This document shows, piece after piece, positions 1 to 8,011 of a DNA stretch of 64,000 nt. Location: contig JAKAKJ010000064.1 in the NCBI GenBank assembly GCA_021824575.1, positions 1-64,000 of the forward strand, given 5' to 3'. Position numbers and translations under genes: made by a program. Each line of letters opens with the position of its first letter. Position 1 is the first letter of the stretch. The notes below the pieces were generated by a model, which made no database searches, had not been told where the DNA came from, and saw only the letters and a program-made list of their open reading frames with translations. This DNA is from Chloroflexota bacterium. GTDB lineage: Bacteria; Chloroflexota; Anaerolineae; Anaerolineales; Villigracilaceae.

Positions 1-111
1 CTGGGCGAAAAACTCAAACGCCAGGAATGGTATAACGCGGCGCTGGCGGTCTGCTTCGCATTGCAGGTTATTTATTTTGCCGGATGGATCAATTATTACT
101 GGATCGCCTAA
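1..111 (+). CDS. C-terminal end of a membrane protein (5' truncated)
   Basis: Frame 1 is open from the first base to a TAA at 109-111 and encodes 36 residues. The tail has a charged start (GEKLKRQEW) followed by one hydrophobic aromatic-rich segment (ALAVCFALQVIYFAGW) that looks like a last transmembrane helix. The protein cannot be identified from this fragment. It is on the same strand as the next small membrane gene, and the next gene's first possible ATG (84) lies inside it. Confidence 0.5.
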   Translation: MGEKLKRQEWYNAALAVCFALQVIYFAGWINYYWIA

Positions 112-122
112 AAAAATCTCGC

Positions 123-461
123 ATGGTATCCCAATCCAACGAAGTTCACACGAATCGTATTGCAGTCATCAGCCTTGTCGCCGCGATATTGACGGTCGTC
201 TCATTTTGCGGCGGCGCGGCTCCGATTCCGCTCACGGGTTATGTATGCTTCCCCTCGAGCGCGGTGTTGGGTCTGATCGCTTTGGGGACGGGTTTAATTT
301 CCTTGAGGCAGATCCGCTCCAATGGCGAGAATGGACGCACCTTCGCGCTGATCGGTTCCATCGTCGGCGGATTGGCCGGTATCGCCATTCTGTGTGCAGT
401 CATCGCGGGAATTTTATTGCTTCCGGAAATCGCCAGTTTTGCGCGGCATTTCCTGAGATAA
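123..461 (+). CDS. Small membrane protein, DUF4190-like
   Basis: A 112-residue protein if started at the ATG at 123. An in-frame ATG at 84 would overlap the upstream gene and add 13 residues with no better ribosome binding site. It has two hydrophobic segments: one near residues 13-50, which contains a short loop with a PIPLTGYVCFP stretch, and one near 77-105. A polar segment (RQIRSNGENGR) lies between them. This two-helix pattern with a small polar hinge resembles DUF4190 membrane proteins. The function is unknown. It sits just upstream of the selenocysteine tRNA, but nothing links the two functionally. Confidence 0.5.
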   Translation: MVSQSNEVHTNRIAVISLVAAILTVVSFCGGAAPIPLTGYVCFPSSAVLGLIALGTGLISLRQIRSNGENGRTFALIGSIVGGLAGIAILCAVIAGILLLPEIASFARHFLR

Positions 462-498
462 CCAATATTAGAATTGCATTTGTTTCAGAAAGCGCGGC

Positions 499-527
499 TT
501 GCCAATCCTTATCGCTTCGATTATGCT
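499..527 (+). promoter_or_regulatory. Promoter of the tRNA-Sec gene
   Basis: TTGCCA (499-504), a 17-nt spacer and TATGCT (522-527) form a good housekeeping-type promoter. The tRNA begins 8 nt after the -10 box, so the transcript would carry almost no leader. Confidence 0.6.
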
Positions 528-534
528 TGCGGGC

Positions 535-628
535 GGGAGTGGTTAAGTCCCGGCGGGCTTCCTGGTCTTCAAAACCTGTGGCGGGTCGCGTTGCGGGCCG
601 CGGTGGGTTCGACTCCCATCCACTCCCG
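535..628 (+). tRNA. selC: tRNA-Sec (anticodon TCA)
   Basis: This 94-nt gene folds as a bacterial selenocysteine tRNA. It has an 8-bp acceptor stem (GGGAGTGG with CCACTCCC, then discriminator G at 628). The D stem is long (AAGTCC with GGGCTT) with only a 4-nt loop (CGGC). The anticodon loop CTTCAAA carries TCA at 569-571. A long GC-rich variable arm runs from about 579 to 602, and the T arm is GTGGG-TTCGACT-CCCAT. The anticodon stem has one T-T mismatch, and CCA is not encoded. The long D stem, 4-nt D loop and large variable arm separate it from a suppressor or tRNA-Ser. It implies that the genome reads UGA as selenocysteine in some genes. No selA, selB or selD gene is in the window. Confidence 0.9.
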
Positions 629-700
629 CTCCGCTCGATTCCTGATAATTTATTCGACTTGATTCGAGAATTCAAGTCTGTTGGCCGACAAAGGTGAACA

Positions 701-1894
701 ATGACAACCCCCGAAACCGAAATTCTAAGCAGTCTTGTGTCGCGTATTTTTCGCATTGACGATGTGACGCTGGGCGACCCAGCGCGCGGACTCATCGCGC
801 GTTATCGCGGTCAGCTAATTCCTGAAGACACGGAAGCGGCATACGACCAGCTTGCAGATGCGCTGAAACCTTATAACATCACACCGCTCTTTCGTTCCGA
901 AAAGGGCCAACAGATCATCTATCTCACGCCGACCAAACCCAGCCCCAAACCCGCGCGGGCTTCCACCAACATTATCCTTTTTATATTGACCGTGTTGAGC
1001 GTTTTGTTCGTTGGATCGCAGCCGCAGGGCACAATGCCCGGCGACCTGCCTGGACAGATTCTATATTTTGCAAAGGCTTTGCTGACAGGCTGGCCTTATG
1101 CGTTGAGTTTGATGTCCATCCTGCTGGCGCATGAGTTCGGTCATTATTTCATGAGTCGCCATCACAAGACGGCTGCGACCCTGCCCTATTTCATTCCGCT
1201 TCCCATTCCGCCGTTGGGGACCATGGGCGCGGCAATCCTGATGCAGGGCACACCAAAGAACAAACGCGTCCTGTTCGACATCGGCGTGGCCGGCCCGCTT
1301 GCGGGAATGATAATAGCGATCCCCGTGCTTTTTTATGGATTATCCCTCTCTCATTTGAGCGTCATCCAGCCCAGCGGTGGATTAATCGAACAGGAAGGCA
1401 ATTCATTGCTATACCTGCTTGCAAAGTATTTCATGTTTGGCAAATTGCTTCCCGACCCAGCCACCACGCATGGACTTTCGTACGCGCTTTATTGGCTCAA
1501 GTATTTCTTCACCGGCCAGCCGATACCGCTCGGCGCAACGGATGTGTTCGTTGATCCGGTGGCGTTCGCAGGCTGGGCCGGGCTGCTGGTCACGTCTCTT
1601 AATTTGATTCCCGCCGGGACATTGGATGGCGGACACGTGATCTACTCGCTGTTCGGCGACAAAGCCTCGAAAGCATTTCCGTTCATCTTTGTTGTTCTAA
1701 TTGGCCTTGGAATTTTTTGGAACGGATGGTGGCTGTGGGCCGTGCTTTTGCTTTGGCTTGGGCGCGTCCACGCTGAGCCGCTCGACCAGATCACGCCGCT
1801 CGACTCGCGCCGACGCTGGGTCGCCGCGTTGACGATCCTCATCTTCATTCTGACGTTCAGCCCCGTGCCGTTTGCCGTCTTCAGCGGATTATGA
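701..1894 (+). CDS. Site-2 protease family intramembrane metalloprotease (M50)
   Basis: A 397-residue polytopic membrane protein with the two zinc-site motifs of M50 proteases: HEFGH at residues 144-148 and LDGGH at about 308-312, where Asp309 is the third ligand. The N-terminal 75 residues form a soluble domain, as in the EGY/S2P-like subgroup. These enzymes cut within transmembrane helices of signalling or membrane proteins; the substrate here is unknown. The start ATG follows AGGTGA at a suitable distance. Its stop overlaps the start of the next gene by 4 bp (ATGA), so the two are probably translationally coupled. An ECF sigma/anti-sigma pair lies 4 kb downstream, but a regulatory link is only a guess. 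Confidence 0.88.
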   Translation: MTTPETEILSSLVSRIFRIDDVTLGDPARGLIARYRGQLIPEDTEAAYDQLADALKPYNITPLFRSEKGQQIIYLTPTKPSPKPARASTNIILFILTVLSVLFVGSQPQGTMPGDLPGQILYFAKALLTGWPYALSLMSILLAHEFGHYFMSRHHKTAATLPYFIPLPIPPLGTMGAAILMQGTPKNKRVLFDIGVAGPLAGMIIAIPVLFYGLSLSHLSVIQPSGGLIEQEGNSLLYLLAKYFMFGKLLPDPATTHGLSYALYWLKYFFTGQPIPLGATDVFVDPVAFAGWAGLLVTSLNLIPAGTLDGGHVIYSLFGDKASKAFPFIFVVLIGLGIFWNGWWLWAVLLLWLGRVHAEPLDQITPLDSRRRWVAALTILIFILTFSPVPFAVFSGL

Positions 1895-3336
1895 TCCATC
1901 GCCGCAGGCTAATCTTATTAGCCGCTCTGATCCTCTCCGCGTGCCAGCCCGCAACGGTGACGCCGACCGCGGTGCCATCCGCGACGGACGCGCCTCCAGC
2001 AACCTCCACGCCAAAGGTTGATGACTCAATTCAAATCCAGAAAGAGGCGTTGAAGGGGGTCACGATTCAAGTTTGGACTCCGTGGTTCGGCGTCGAGCAG
2101 AATCTTTTCGATTCGCAAGTCCAGGATTTCAATCAAACGAACGAATGGGGAATCAAGGTCCAGTCCACGAGTCAGATCAACTACACACAGCTTTATCAAA
2201 ACGTCGCGGCGTCGCTCAACTCACCGGACCAGCCTGATCTCGCCATCGCGTTCCCCGAACACGCGCTCGAATGGAACGCCAGCGGTTCGGTCGTTAACTT
2301 GAACAATTATGTGAACGACCCACGATACGGATTATCCAGCGCAGATATCAAAGACATTCCACCCGTTTTTTGGAATCAGGATTCCGTTAATGGGACACGC
2401 GTCGGTGCGCCTGCGGAACGTTCCGCCCGATTCATTCTTTACAACGTAAGCTGGGCGCGCGAACTTGGTTTTGACTCATCGCCGCAAACCTCGTCTGACT
2501 TTCAGCAACAGGCCTGCCGGGCGCATCAAACCATGTTGACCGATACCGACAAAACCAACGACGCGTACGGCGGCTGGCTGATTGATACAAACCCCATCGC
2601 CACATTATCCCAGTTGAAGGCCGATCAGCCATTGGATTGGTCGAATCTTGTAAACGATGCAGACTCGATAACCGCCCTTTCGTGGATGACGGCATTTGGC
2701 GGCGGCGTTTTGGAAGGCAATGGTTATCGCTTTTTGACGCCAAAGAATATTGCCGCGTTCACATTCATCAAGCAGCTTTACGATGACGGCTGTGCGTGGA
2801 CGGCACAGCCCAACGCCGACCTGCCTGCGGCGTTTGCGTCGCGCAAAGCCATCTTTGCCACCGCCGGGCTTGAAGAACTTCCCGATTATGCGCGGGCGAT
2901 GGCCGCCGCCGACAACAGCGATGAATGGACAGTTTTGAGTTTCCCCGGCGACGCACAAACCGGATTGATCGTTTACGGTTCATCGTATGTCGTCTTGAAA
3001 TCCACGCCGGAAAAACAACTGGCTTCCTGGCTGTTCGTGCGCTGGCTGTTATCGCCGGAGAATCAAACCAAATGGGTGCAGGTGACAAATCTATTCCCGC
3101 TGAGAACTTCGTCGCTGGACGCGTTGAGCGATTATAAAAATACGCATCCGCAATGGGCCGCGGCAGTTGCACTTTTGCCGCAGGCGCAAATGCAGCCGCA
3201 ACTGGCTTCGTGGCGCAACGTGCGTATCATGCTCGGCGACGGATTCAACAGCATGTTCAGGTTGAACATCCCCGCAGGTCAAGTTGCGGCGGTGCTGGCG
3301 CAAATGGAATCAATCTCGCGGGATTTGAGTAAATAG
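1891..3336 (+). CDS. Extracellular solute-binding lipoprotein (family 1, sugar type)
   Basis: A 481-residue lipoprotein. Residues 1-18 are a signal peptide with lipobox LSAC (Cys18), followed by a Thr/Pro/Ala-rich linker to about residue 45. The mature part has the features of family 1 solute-binding proteins: ITIQVWTPWFG-type first strand, an Asn/Gln-rich first domain and Trp-rich second domain. Such proteins deliver sugars or oligosaccharides to ABC permeases. No permease or ATPase gene is adjacent, so it is an orphan here. The start overlaps the protease stop by 4 bp. Confidence 0.85.
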   Translation: MIHRRRLILLAALILSACQPATVTPTAVPSATDAPPATSTPKVDDSIQIQKEALKGVTIQVWTPWFGVEQNLFDSQVQDFNQTNEWGIKVQSTSQINYTQLYQNVAASLNSPDQPDLAIAFPEHALEWNASGSVVNLNNYVNDPRYGLSSADIKDIPPVFWNQDSVNGTRVGAPAERSARFILYNVSWARELGFDSSPQTSSDFQQQACRAHQTMLTDTDKTNDAYGGWLIDTNPIATLSQLKADQPLDWSNLVNDADSITALSWMTAFGGGVLEGNGYRFLTPKNIAAFTFIKQLYDDGCAWTAQPNADLPAAFASRKAIFATAGLEELPDYARAMAAADNSDEWTVLSFPGDAQTGLIVYGSSYVVLKSTPEKQLASWLFVRWLLSPENQTKWVQVTNLFPLRTSSLDALSDYKNTHPQWAAAVALLPQAQMQPQLASWRNVRIMLGDGFNSMFRLNIPAGQVAAVLAQMESISRDLSK

Positions 3337-3345
3337 CGATTCATC

Positions 3346-3434
3346 GCGCTGAGCGGGGCAGAACGCCGTAGTCGAAGCGCAGATCACCAGAATTAAATTG
3401 CCCTTCGACTTCCCTTCGTTCCGCTCAGGGCTGA
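3346..3434 (+). repeat. Palindromic repeat of the TTCGA...CTCAGGG family
   Basis: Two inverted parts, GTAGTCGAAGCG near 3367 and CCCTTCGACTTCC plus CCGCTCAGGGC near 3400-3430, fill the gap between two genes. A related element (CCCTTCGACTCGCTCAGGGC) occurs inside the heparinase-like gene at 40069-40088, and a weaker one near 31750. Confidence 0.55.
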
Positions 3435-3444
3435 GCCCGTTTTT

Positions 3445-4197
3445 ATGTATCCGAAATATTCGTATCCGCGGGACGTCATTGCCGGACTCGTTCGTGACGC
3501 GATTCTGTCGCGTCACCGCGTCTTTCGAGACGATGCGCGGGCTTCCGTTTCGCGGCTTGATCCTCCCCTCCGCATTTTTGGCGAGGAGAACATTCCACAG
3601 GACGGCCCGTGTGTAATCACGGTCAATCATTATTTTCGTCCGGGCTTTGCCGCGCAATGGCTGGCAATTGCCATTTCTTCAGTTGTGTCGAAAGATATTC
3701 ACTGGATCATAACCGGCGAATTGACGTTTCCCGGCAATTGGTACGCGCCAATCGGAATGCCAATCTCGCGATTTATTTTGAATCGTGGCGCGCGCGTTTA
3801 TGGATTCACGACCATGCCGCCCATGCCACCGCGTCCGCGTGATGTGGAAGCGCGGGCAAAATCCGTGCGTGCGGTATTGGATTATGTGATGCGCGCCGAG
3901 AATCGGATTATTGGCTTGGCTCCTGAAGGCGGAGATCAACCCGGCGGAGTTTTAACGATGCCCGCTTCAGGCGTGGGACGCTTCGCTTTGCTGCTGGCCG
4001 CTCAACGCCTGAAGTTTGCGCCGGTTGGAATCTACGAAGAAGCTGGAAGACTTTGCCTGAACTTCGGCGAGACGTATAGTTTATCCATTCCGAATCATTT
4101 ATCTGCAAATGAAAAAGATAAACAAGCCGCGCGAATCATGATGGAACATATCGCGGGGTTGCTGCCATCAAACTTGCGAGGTGAGTTCGGAAGTTGA
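3445..4197 (+). CDS. PlsC-like lysophospholipid acyltransferase family protein
   Basis: A 250-residue protein of the glycerolipid acyltransferase fold. Motif I reads NHYFRPG, so the usual H-X4-D has Gly in place of the catalytic Asp. Motif III (FPEG in classic members) is APEGGDQPGG at about residues 153-162, and FAPVGIYEE resembles motif IV. It is therefore either a divergent acyltransferase or an inactive relative. No convincing ribosome binding site precedes the ATG, which comes directly after a repeat element. The gene overlaps the convergent MFS gene by 30 bp at the 3' ends. Confidence 0.7.
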   Translation: MYPKYSYPRDVIAGLVRDAILSRHRVFRDDARASVSRLDPPLRIFGEENIPQDGPCVITVNHYFRPGFAAQWLAIAISSVVSKDIHWIITGELTFPGNWYAPIGMPISRFILNRGARVYGFTTMPPMPPRPRDVEARAKSVRAVLDYVMRAENRIIGLAPEGGDQPGGVLTMPASGVGRFALLLAAQRLKFAPVGIYEEAGRLCLNFGETYSLSIPNHLSANEKDKQAARIMMEHIAGLLPSNLRGEFGS

Positions 4198-5649
4198 CGA
4201 TTCCGCGATCAAGCCAGCCTCGCGCACGCCAATCAGGCTGACAGCGCTCAGCGCAAAAAGCACCGCATAGCTTGCGAAGACTGCAAAATATCCCAGCCCC
4301 GGACGATAACCATTCAGATAATCGGCAATCAAGCCGCCGATGCCCGCACCGACAATTCCCGCGCCCGCGCCGGCCAAATTTGAAATGCCGAGATATCGCC
4401 CAGCTTCGGCAGCAGGGACAAGGTCCGTGCCGAGCGCCCAATTGGCTGTCATGAATAAACCGGTTGCCAATCCGATGATCGTGCCAGAAATATAAACCAT
4501 CGTCAGATTTGGAATCCAAATCGTGCTCAACAAAAGAAAATTACCAACCGCCGCAACGATTCCACTGATGCCAACCAAGCGTTTGCGTCCAATGCGGTCC
4601 GCCAGCCAGCCGCTGGCCAAAGCAGAGAACAGGATAAAGATTCCAATGACCGTTGTAAGGCTGCCAGTCAAAACGGACGAGTCTTTTTCGTTGAGCGTGA
4701 AGGCATACATCACAAAATAGAATACAGATCCTTGAAGCGACGTTGCCGCGGCGAGGAACATCAGGCGATTGACGATCCACCATGTAAACGAAGATTGACG
4801 CCGCGCATCCTGACCCAGCGTAGCCAACGCACCTGCCCAGACTCCCGCGATCACCGCCACGATCATTGCCACCGCGCCGCCCACGCCCACACCGACTTCC
4901 AAGGCGGTAACTTGATTTGCAAAGATCAAAGTAATCAAACCTGCGAGACCACCCAAAATACCACCGCCAAGAATTCCAGCAACTGCACCGATTGCGATTC
5001 CTGCCAACATTCCAAGCACGCGTAACATCGGGGGCCAGAATGGCGTGTTTGGTTTTTCTTTCAGCGGTTCTTCTTTTACAAAAAGCACGGTAATGACGGC
5101 GACAATCAACAAAGTTGCGCCGGTCGCAAAGACAGCCCAACCCAATTCTCCCGCGCCGACTAATTTTGCAATCGTCAAGCCGACAATAATGATCGGAAGC
5201 AATTCAAAAATGGCTTTGATCGCTGAAGCGCGTCCGCGTTCATCTTCCGGGACAAGATCGGGAATCAATCCCTGCAGCGGGCCGTGTGAAATGTTTGACG
5301 AAAATTGAATAAGAAGTACACCGATCAATAGTGACCAGTAGTTCCATGAAACAGCGATCAACGCTAGAAATACCAAGTCGAAAAATGCGCCGATCAAAAT
5401 GTATGGTCGGCGGCGGCCAAAGCGCGACATGGAACGGTCACTCAAGAGTCCGGCCGCGGGCTGCACCAGCATGGCGATGACCAAGCCTGCGGCGCGCATC
5501 CCGCCCAACGCGGAGTTCTTGACCGCCTCCGGCACAAATATCCCAACCAAATATGGCATGAAGATGGAACCCAGTGCGGTGTTGCGGATGTTCAATCCGA
5601 ACCAGAACAAATTCAGGGTAAGATAGTCGTACCAGCGAAGGCGTTTCAT
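4168..5649 (-). CDS. MFS transporter (SLC45/sugar-cation type)
   Basis: A 493-residue, 12-helix major facilitator protein. The loop after helix 2 carries SDRSMSRFGRRRPYI, a variant of the MFS signature A, and WLADRIGRKRLVG repeats it in the second half. A Gly-rich pair of helices (residues about 215-275) extends the centre. The pattern of RFGRRRPYI and a conserved first helix resembles the glycoside/SLC45-like subgroup, so sugar-proton transport is a possible role. The start is at 5649, preceded by GGAGGACA on the minus strand. It is divergent from the ECF sigma factor gene. Confidence 0.8.
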   Translation of the reverse strand: MKRLRWYDYLTLNLFWFGLNIRNTALGSIFMPYLVGIFVPEAVKNSALGGMRAAGLVIAMLVQPAAGLLSDRSMSRFGRRRPYILIGAFFDLVFLALIAVSWNYWSLLIGVLLIQFSSNISHGPLQGLIPDLVPEDERGRASAIKAIFELLPIIIVGLTIAKLVGAGELGWAVFATGATLLIVAVITVLFVKEEPLKEKPNTPFWPPMLRVLGMLAGIAIGAVAGILGGGILGGLAGLITLIFANQVTALEVGVGVGGAVAMIVAVIAGVWAGALATLGQDARRQSSFTWWIVNRLMFLAAATSLQGSVFYFVMYAFTLNEKDSSVLTGSLTTVIGIFILFSALASGWLADRIGRKRLVGISGIVAAVGNFLLLSTIWIPNLTMVYISGTIIGLATGLFMTANWALGTDLVPAAEAGRYLGISNLAGAGAGIVGAGIGGLIADYLNGYRPGLGYFAVFASYAVLFALSAVSLIGVREAGLIAESSTSELTSQV

Positions 5650-5754
5650 AAAAGTGTCCTCCCGACGATAGAATCGTTATTATACATTTCGCCAATTATA
5701 CAATCCGCAATGAATTTTCATACAATGTTGTAAAGTGTCCATGCAGAGAAGTTA

Positions 5755-5779
5755 GCAACTTTTCTCATCTTGTCTCGTA
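5755..5779 (+). promoter_or_regulatory. Candidate ECF-type autoregulatory promoter
   Basis: GCAAC (5755-5759), a 16-nt spacer and CGTA (5776-5779) match the AAC-N16/17-CGT pattern of many ECF sigma factors. It lies 29 nt before the GTG start of the ECF sigma gene. Autoregulation is inferred from the pattern and position. Confidence 0.45.
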
Positions 5780-5807
5780 AAGTAAGTAGAAAGTCCAAGG
5801 AGAACGC

Positions 5808-6407
5808 GTGAACGAAGAAATGGCCTGGGTAGCCCAGGCCCAGCAAGGCAATGACGAAGCATTCACGAAATTGGTCGAAGCCTACCAAACGCATGTGTAC
5901 AACCTGTGTTTTCGTATGTTAGGCGAACCAGAGTCGGCTGAAGACGCGGCGCAGGAGACGTTTCTGCGGGCGTATCAACACATCCATCGCTACGACAACA
6001 AACGTCCGTTCGCGACCTGGCTGTTGTCCATCGCCGCGCACTATTGCATTGACCGTTTGCGCCGCCGCAAGTTTTCCATGATCTCGGTTGATCAGGATGA
6101 GGACGAGGGCGGGTTCGAACTTCCTGACGCGGACGCGCCCAACCCGGAGTCCGAAGCGGTACGCGGCGAACAGCGCGAGCGGATGCAAGGCCTGCTCAAA
6201 CGTCTCGACTCAGTGGACCGTGCTGCGATCATCCTGCGCTACTGGCATGATTGCTCGGAAGCCGAAATCGCCGAGACGCTCAACCTGACCGTCAGTGCGG
6301 TCAAATCCCGACTTCATCGGGCGCGGCGCGAACTGGCAGGACTTTGGCAGGAAGAATCCCCGCGAGTCAAACATGAAAGGAGGCCCAATGAATCACCGGC
6401 CTTTTGA
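5808..6407 (+). CDS. RNA polymerase ECF sigma factor
   Basis: A 199-residue sigma-70 family protein of the RpoE/SigW type. Region 2 spans about residues 10-85, with QETFLRAYQHIHRY and PFATWLLSIAAHYCIDRLRRRK. Region 4 spans about 125-180, with LRYWHDCSEAEIAETL and SAVKSRLHRARREL as the helix-turn-helix. The start is GTG at 5808 after CAAGGAGAA. The anti-sigma gene starts inside its 3' end (20-bp overlap). It probably controls its own operon, given the ECF-like promoter upstream and the membrane anti-sigma partner. Confidence 0.92.
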   Translation: MNEEMAWVAQAQQGNDEAFTKLVEAYQTHVYNLCFRMLGEPESAEDAAQETFLRAYQHIHRYDNKRPFATWLLSIAAHYCIDRLRRRKFSMISVDQDEDEGGFELPDADAPNPESEAVRGEQRERMQGLLKRLDSVDRAAIILRYWHDCSEAEIAETLNLTVSAVKSRLHRARRELAGLWQEESPRVKHERRPNESPAF

Positions 6408-6912
6408 AGACTGGCTGCTCGATGACCAGCCTCTCACCCTCGAACAGGAACGCGAACTGCAAGCGCATCTACGGTCTTGCCCTGCTTGCTCCGCAATTGC
6501 CGAATCGAACCTGGCATTGCATTCCGTGCGCACGGTTTCACCGGCGGCAGGGTTTACAGAGCGGTTCCAGACGCGGCTCGTGCAGCGCCGGCAGGAACAA
6601 CGCTGGCGGCAAATTATCGGTACCCTGATTTTGGTTTTGGGCGGGTTGGCACTGCTGGCATGGCTGGCTGGCCCAGCGATCCAAGAAGTATTGCAATCGC
6701 CCGCCCAATGGCTGACCACCGCCGTGAGCTATTTCCTTTTTATCCTGACTTCAATTCAGGCGTTGAGCGAAGCTGGTTCTGTTTTAATGCGTGTGATACC
6801 GAACTTTATATCCCCTGCTGATTGGTTGGGCATGTTTTTGATGATAGTTGTGATTGGTGGATTGTGGGTAGTTTCAATATGGCGGGTCACTCGTGTCCCG
6901 CAAGGAGTATGA
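6388..6912 (+). CDS. Membrane anti-sigma factor with zinc-finger motif
   Basis: A 174-residue protein starting at ATG 6388, which is preceded by the strong site AAAGGAGG inside the sigma gene; longer in-frame starts lack this. The N-terminal domain has the zf-HC2 anti-sigma motif HLRSCPAC (H-x3-C-x2-C). Two or three transmembrane segments follow (about residues 74-95, 108-130 and 144-165). This is the usual partner of an ECF sigma factor, holding it at the membrane until a signal. It overlaps the sigma gene and is followed 3 nt later by the bactofilin-like gene, so the three form an operon. Confidence 0.85.
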   Translation: MNHRPFEDWLLDDQPLTLEQERELQAHLRSCPACSAIAESNLALHSVRTVSPAAGFTERFQTRLVQRRQEQRWRQIIGTLILVLGGLALLAWLAGPAIQEVLQSPAQWLTTAVSYFLFILTSIQALSEAGSVLMRVIPNFISPADWLGMFLMIVVIGGLWVVSIWRVTRVPQGV

Positions 6913-6915
6913 ACA

Positions 6916-7926
6916 ATGAAAAAAATTTTTTACACTTTGGCCCTGCTGATGATCTTGCTTGCGCCCGTTAGTTCAGCTTACGCGCAAACGAACGGCCATT
7001 TGGATGGCCGCGTGGTCATCGGTCAGGACTTTACCTTGAAAAGCGGAGAGACTCTCGAGGGTGATCTGGTTGTGATCGGCGGGCAGGCAGTCATTCAAGA
7101 TGGCGCAACTGTAAATGGAAACGTTGTCATCATCGGTGGAAGCCTGAATTTGGAAGGACAAGCCACCGGCGATGCAGTTGTCATTGGCGGATTGGCATCA
7201 CTAGGAACACATGCTTCACTCTCCGGCAACATGGTAACGCTGGGCGGCTCACTTCAACGAGCGGATGGCGCTTTCATTGGCGGCAATGTCGTAACCAACA
7301 TGCCTGCGCCATCGATTCAAATACCGGTCTCGCCTTCATCGCCTCAAACACCGCCTACTCCAAGATACGACTGGTTTTTCAATCCAGTTTGGACAGTCGC
7401 GAATATTTTCTTTCAAGCGATTGCCCTCGCAGCCTTGGCTATGCTGTTAACTGTTTTTCTGCATCCGCAGCTTGACCGTGTGGCGCAGGCCATTATCCGC
7501 CAGCCGTTCATTGCCGGGAGCCTCGGGCTGTTGACGGCTTTCCTGACCCCTATCACGCTGGTGATTTTAGTCATCACGTTGATTCTCATCCCGGTTGCAT
7601 TGGCGGCAGTAATCCTGCTCGTGCTTGCATGGTTGTTTGGTGTGATTGCGTTGGGCATGGAAGTTGGCGACCGCTTCACCCAAGCCATTCATCAAACCTG
7701 GGCGCCTGTGCTCTCTGCAGGATTCGGCACATTCCTGCTGATGATCGTGGTCGGTGCGCTGAATCAAGTGCCGTGCATCGGCTGGATGGCCGGTGTACTG
7801 GTTGGGTTGGTCGGAGTCGGTGCGGTGGTGATGACGCTTTTTGGCACGCGGCCCGTTCTCCATCCCGCGATGGCTGTTATTGCGCCTCCATCCGATTCGA
7901 GTCAGAACATTCCGCCTGCTTCATGA
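6916..7926 (+). CDS. Membrane protein with bactofilin-like beta-repeat domain
   Basis: A 336-residue protein with a signal peptide (residues 1-24, ending AYAQ). Residues about 30-135 are a right-handed beta-helix-like repeat domain (DLVVIGGQAVIQDGATVNG, NVVIIGGSLNLEGQATG and so on), like polymer-forming bactofilin domains but exported. A Pro-rich linker and four or five transmembrane helices (about 160-315) follow. It lies 3 nt after the anti-sigma stop and is the last gene of that operon. It could be a cell-envelope stress or shape protein under the sigma factor; this role is inferred. Confidence 0.75.
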   Translation: MKKIFYTLALLMILLAPVSSAYAQTNGHLDGRVVIGQDFTLKSGETLEGDLVVIGGQAVIQDGATVNGNVVIIGGSLNLEGQATGDAVVIGGLASLGTHASLSGNMVTLGGSLQRADGAFIGGNVVTNMPAPSIQIPVSPSSPQTPPTPRYDWFFNPVWTVANIFFQAIALAALAMLLTVFLHPQLDRVAQAIIRQPFIAGSLGLLTAFLTPITLVILVITLILIPVALAAVILLVLAWLFGVIALGMEVGDRFTQAIHQTWAPVLSAGFGTFLLMIVVGALNQVPCIGWMAGVLVGLVGVGAVVMTLFGTRPVLHPAMAVIAPPSDSSQNIPPAS

Positions 7927-7953
7927 GCGTTTTAGTCCCGAAAGGCTGCATGA

Positions 7954-7995
7954 TATAATCATCCCGCCTCGGCGCAAGTTTGCCGGGGCGGGTTT
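7954..7995 (+). promoter_or_regulatory. -10 box followed by GC-rich hairpin
   Basis: TATAAT at 7954-7959 could be the -10 element of the next gene; the -35 (TTTAGT, 17 nt upstream) is weak. A strong hairpin (CCCGCC at 7963 to GGGCGGG at 7992) follows, with only a short T run. It is either the terminator of the sigma operon or a stable structure in the leader of the C45 gene. Confidence 0.45.
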
Positions 7996-8011
7996 GATTT
8001 ATGGAGGAAGC

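Noticed and set aside
400-795. ORFs overlapping the tRNA-Sec gene on both strands
   Set aside because: They cover a clearly folded tRNA and are chance frames in GC-rich sequence.
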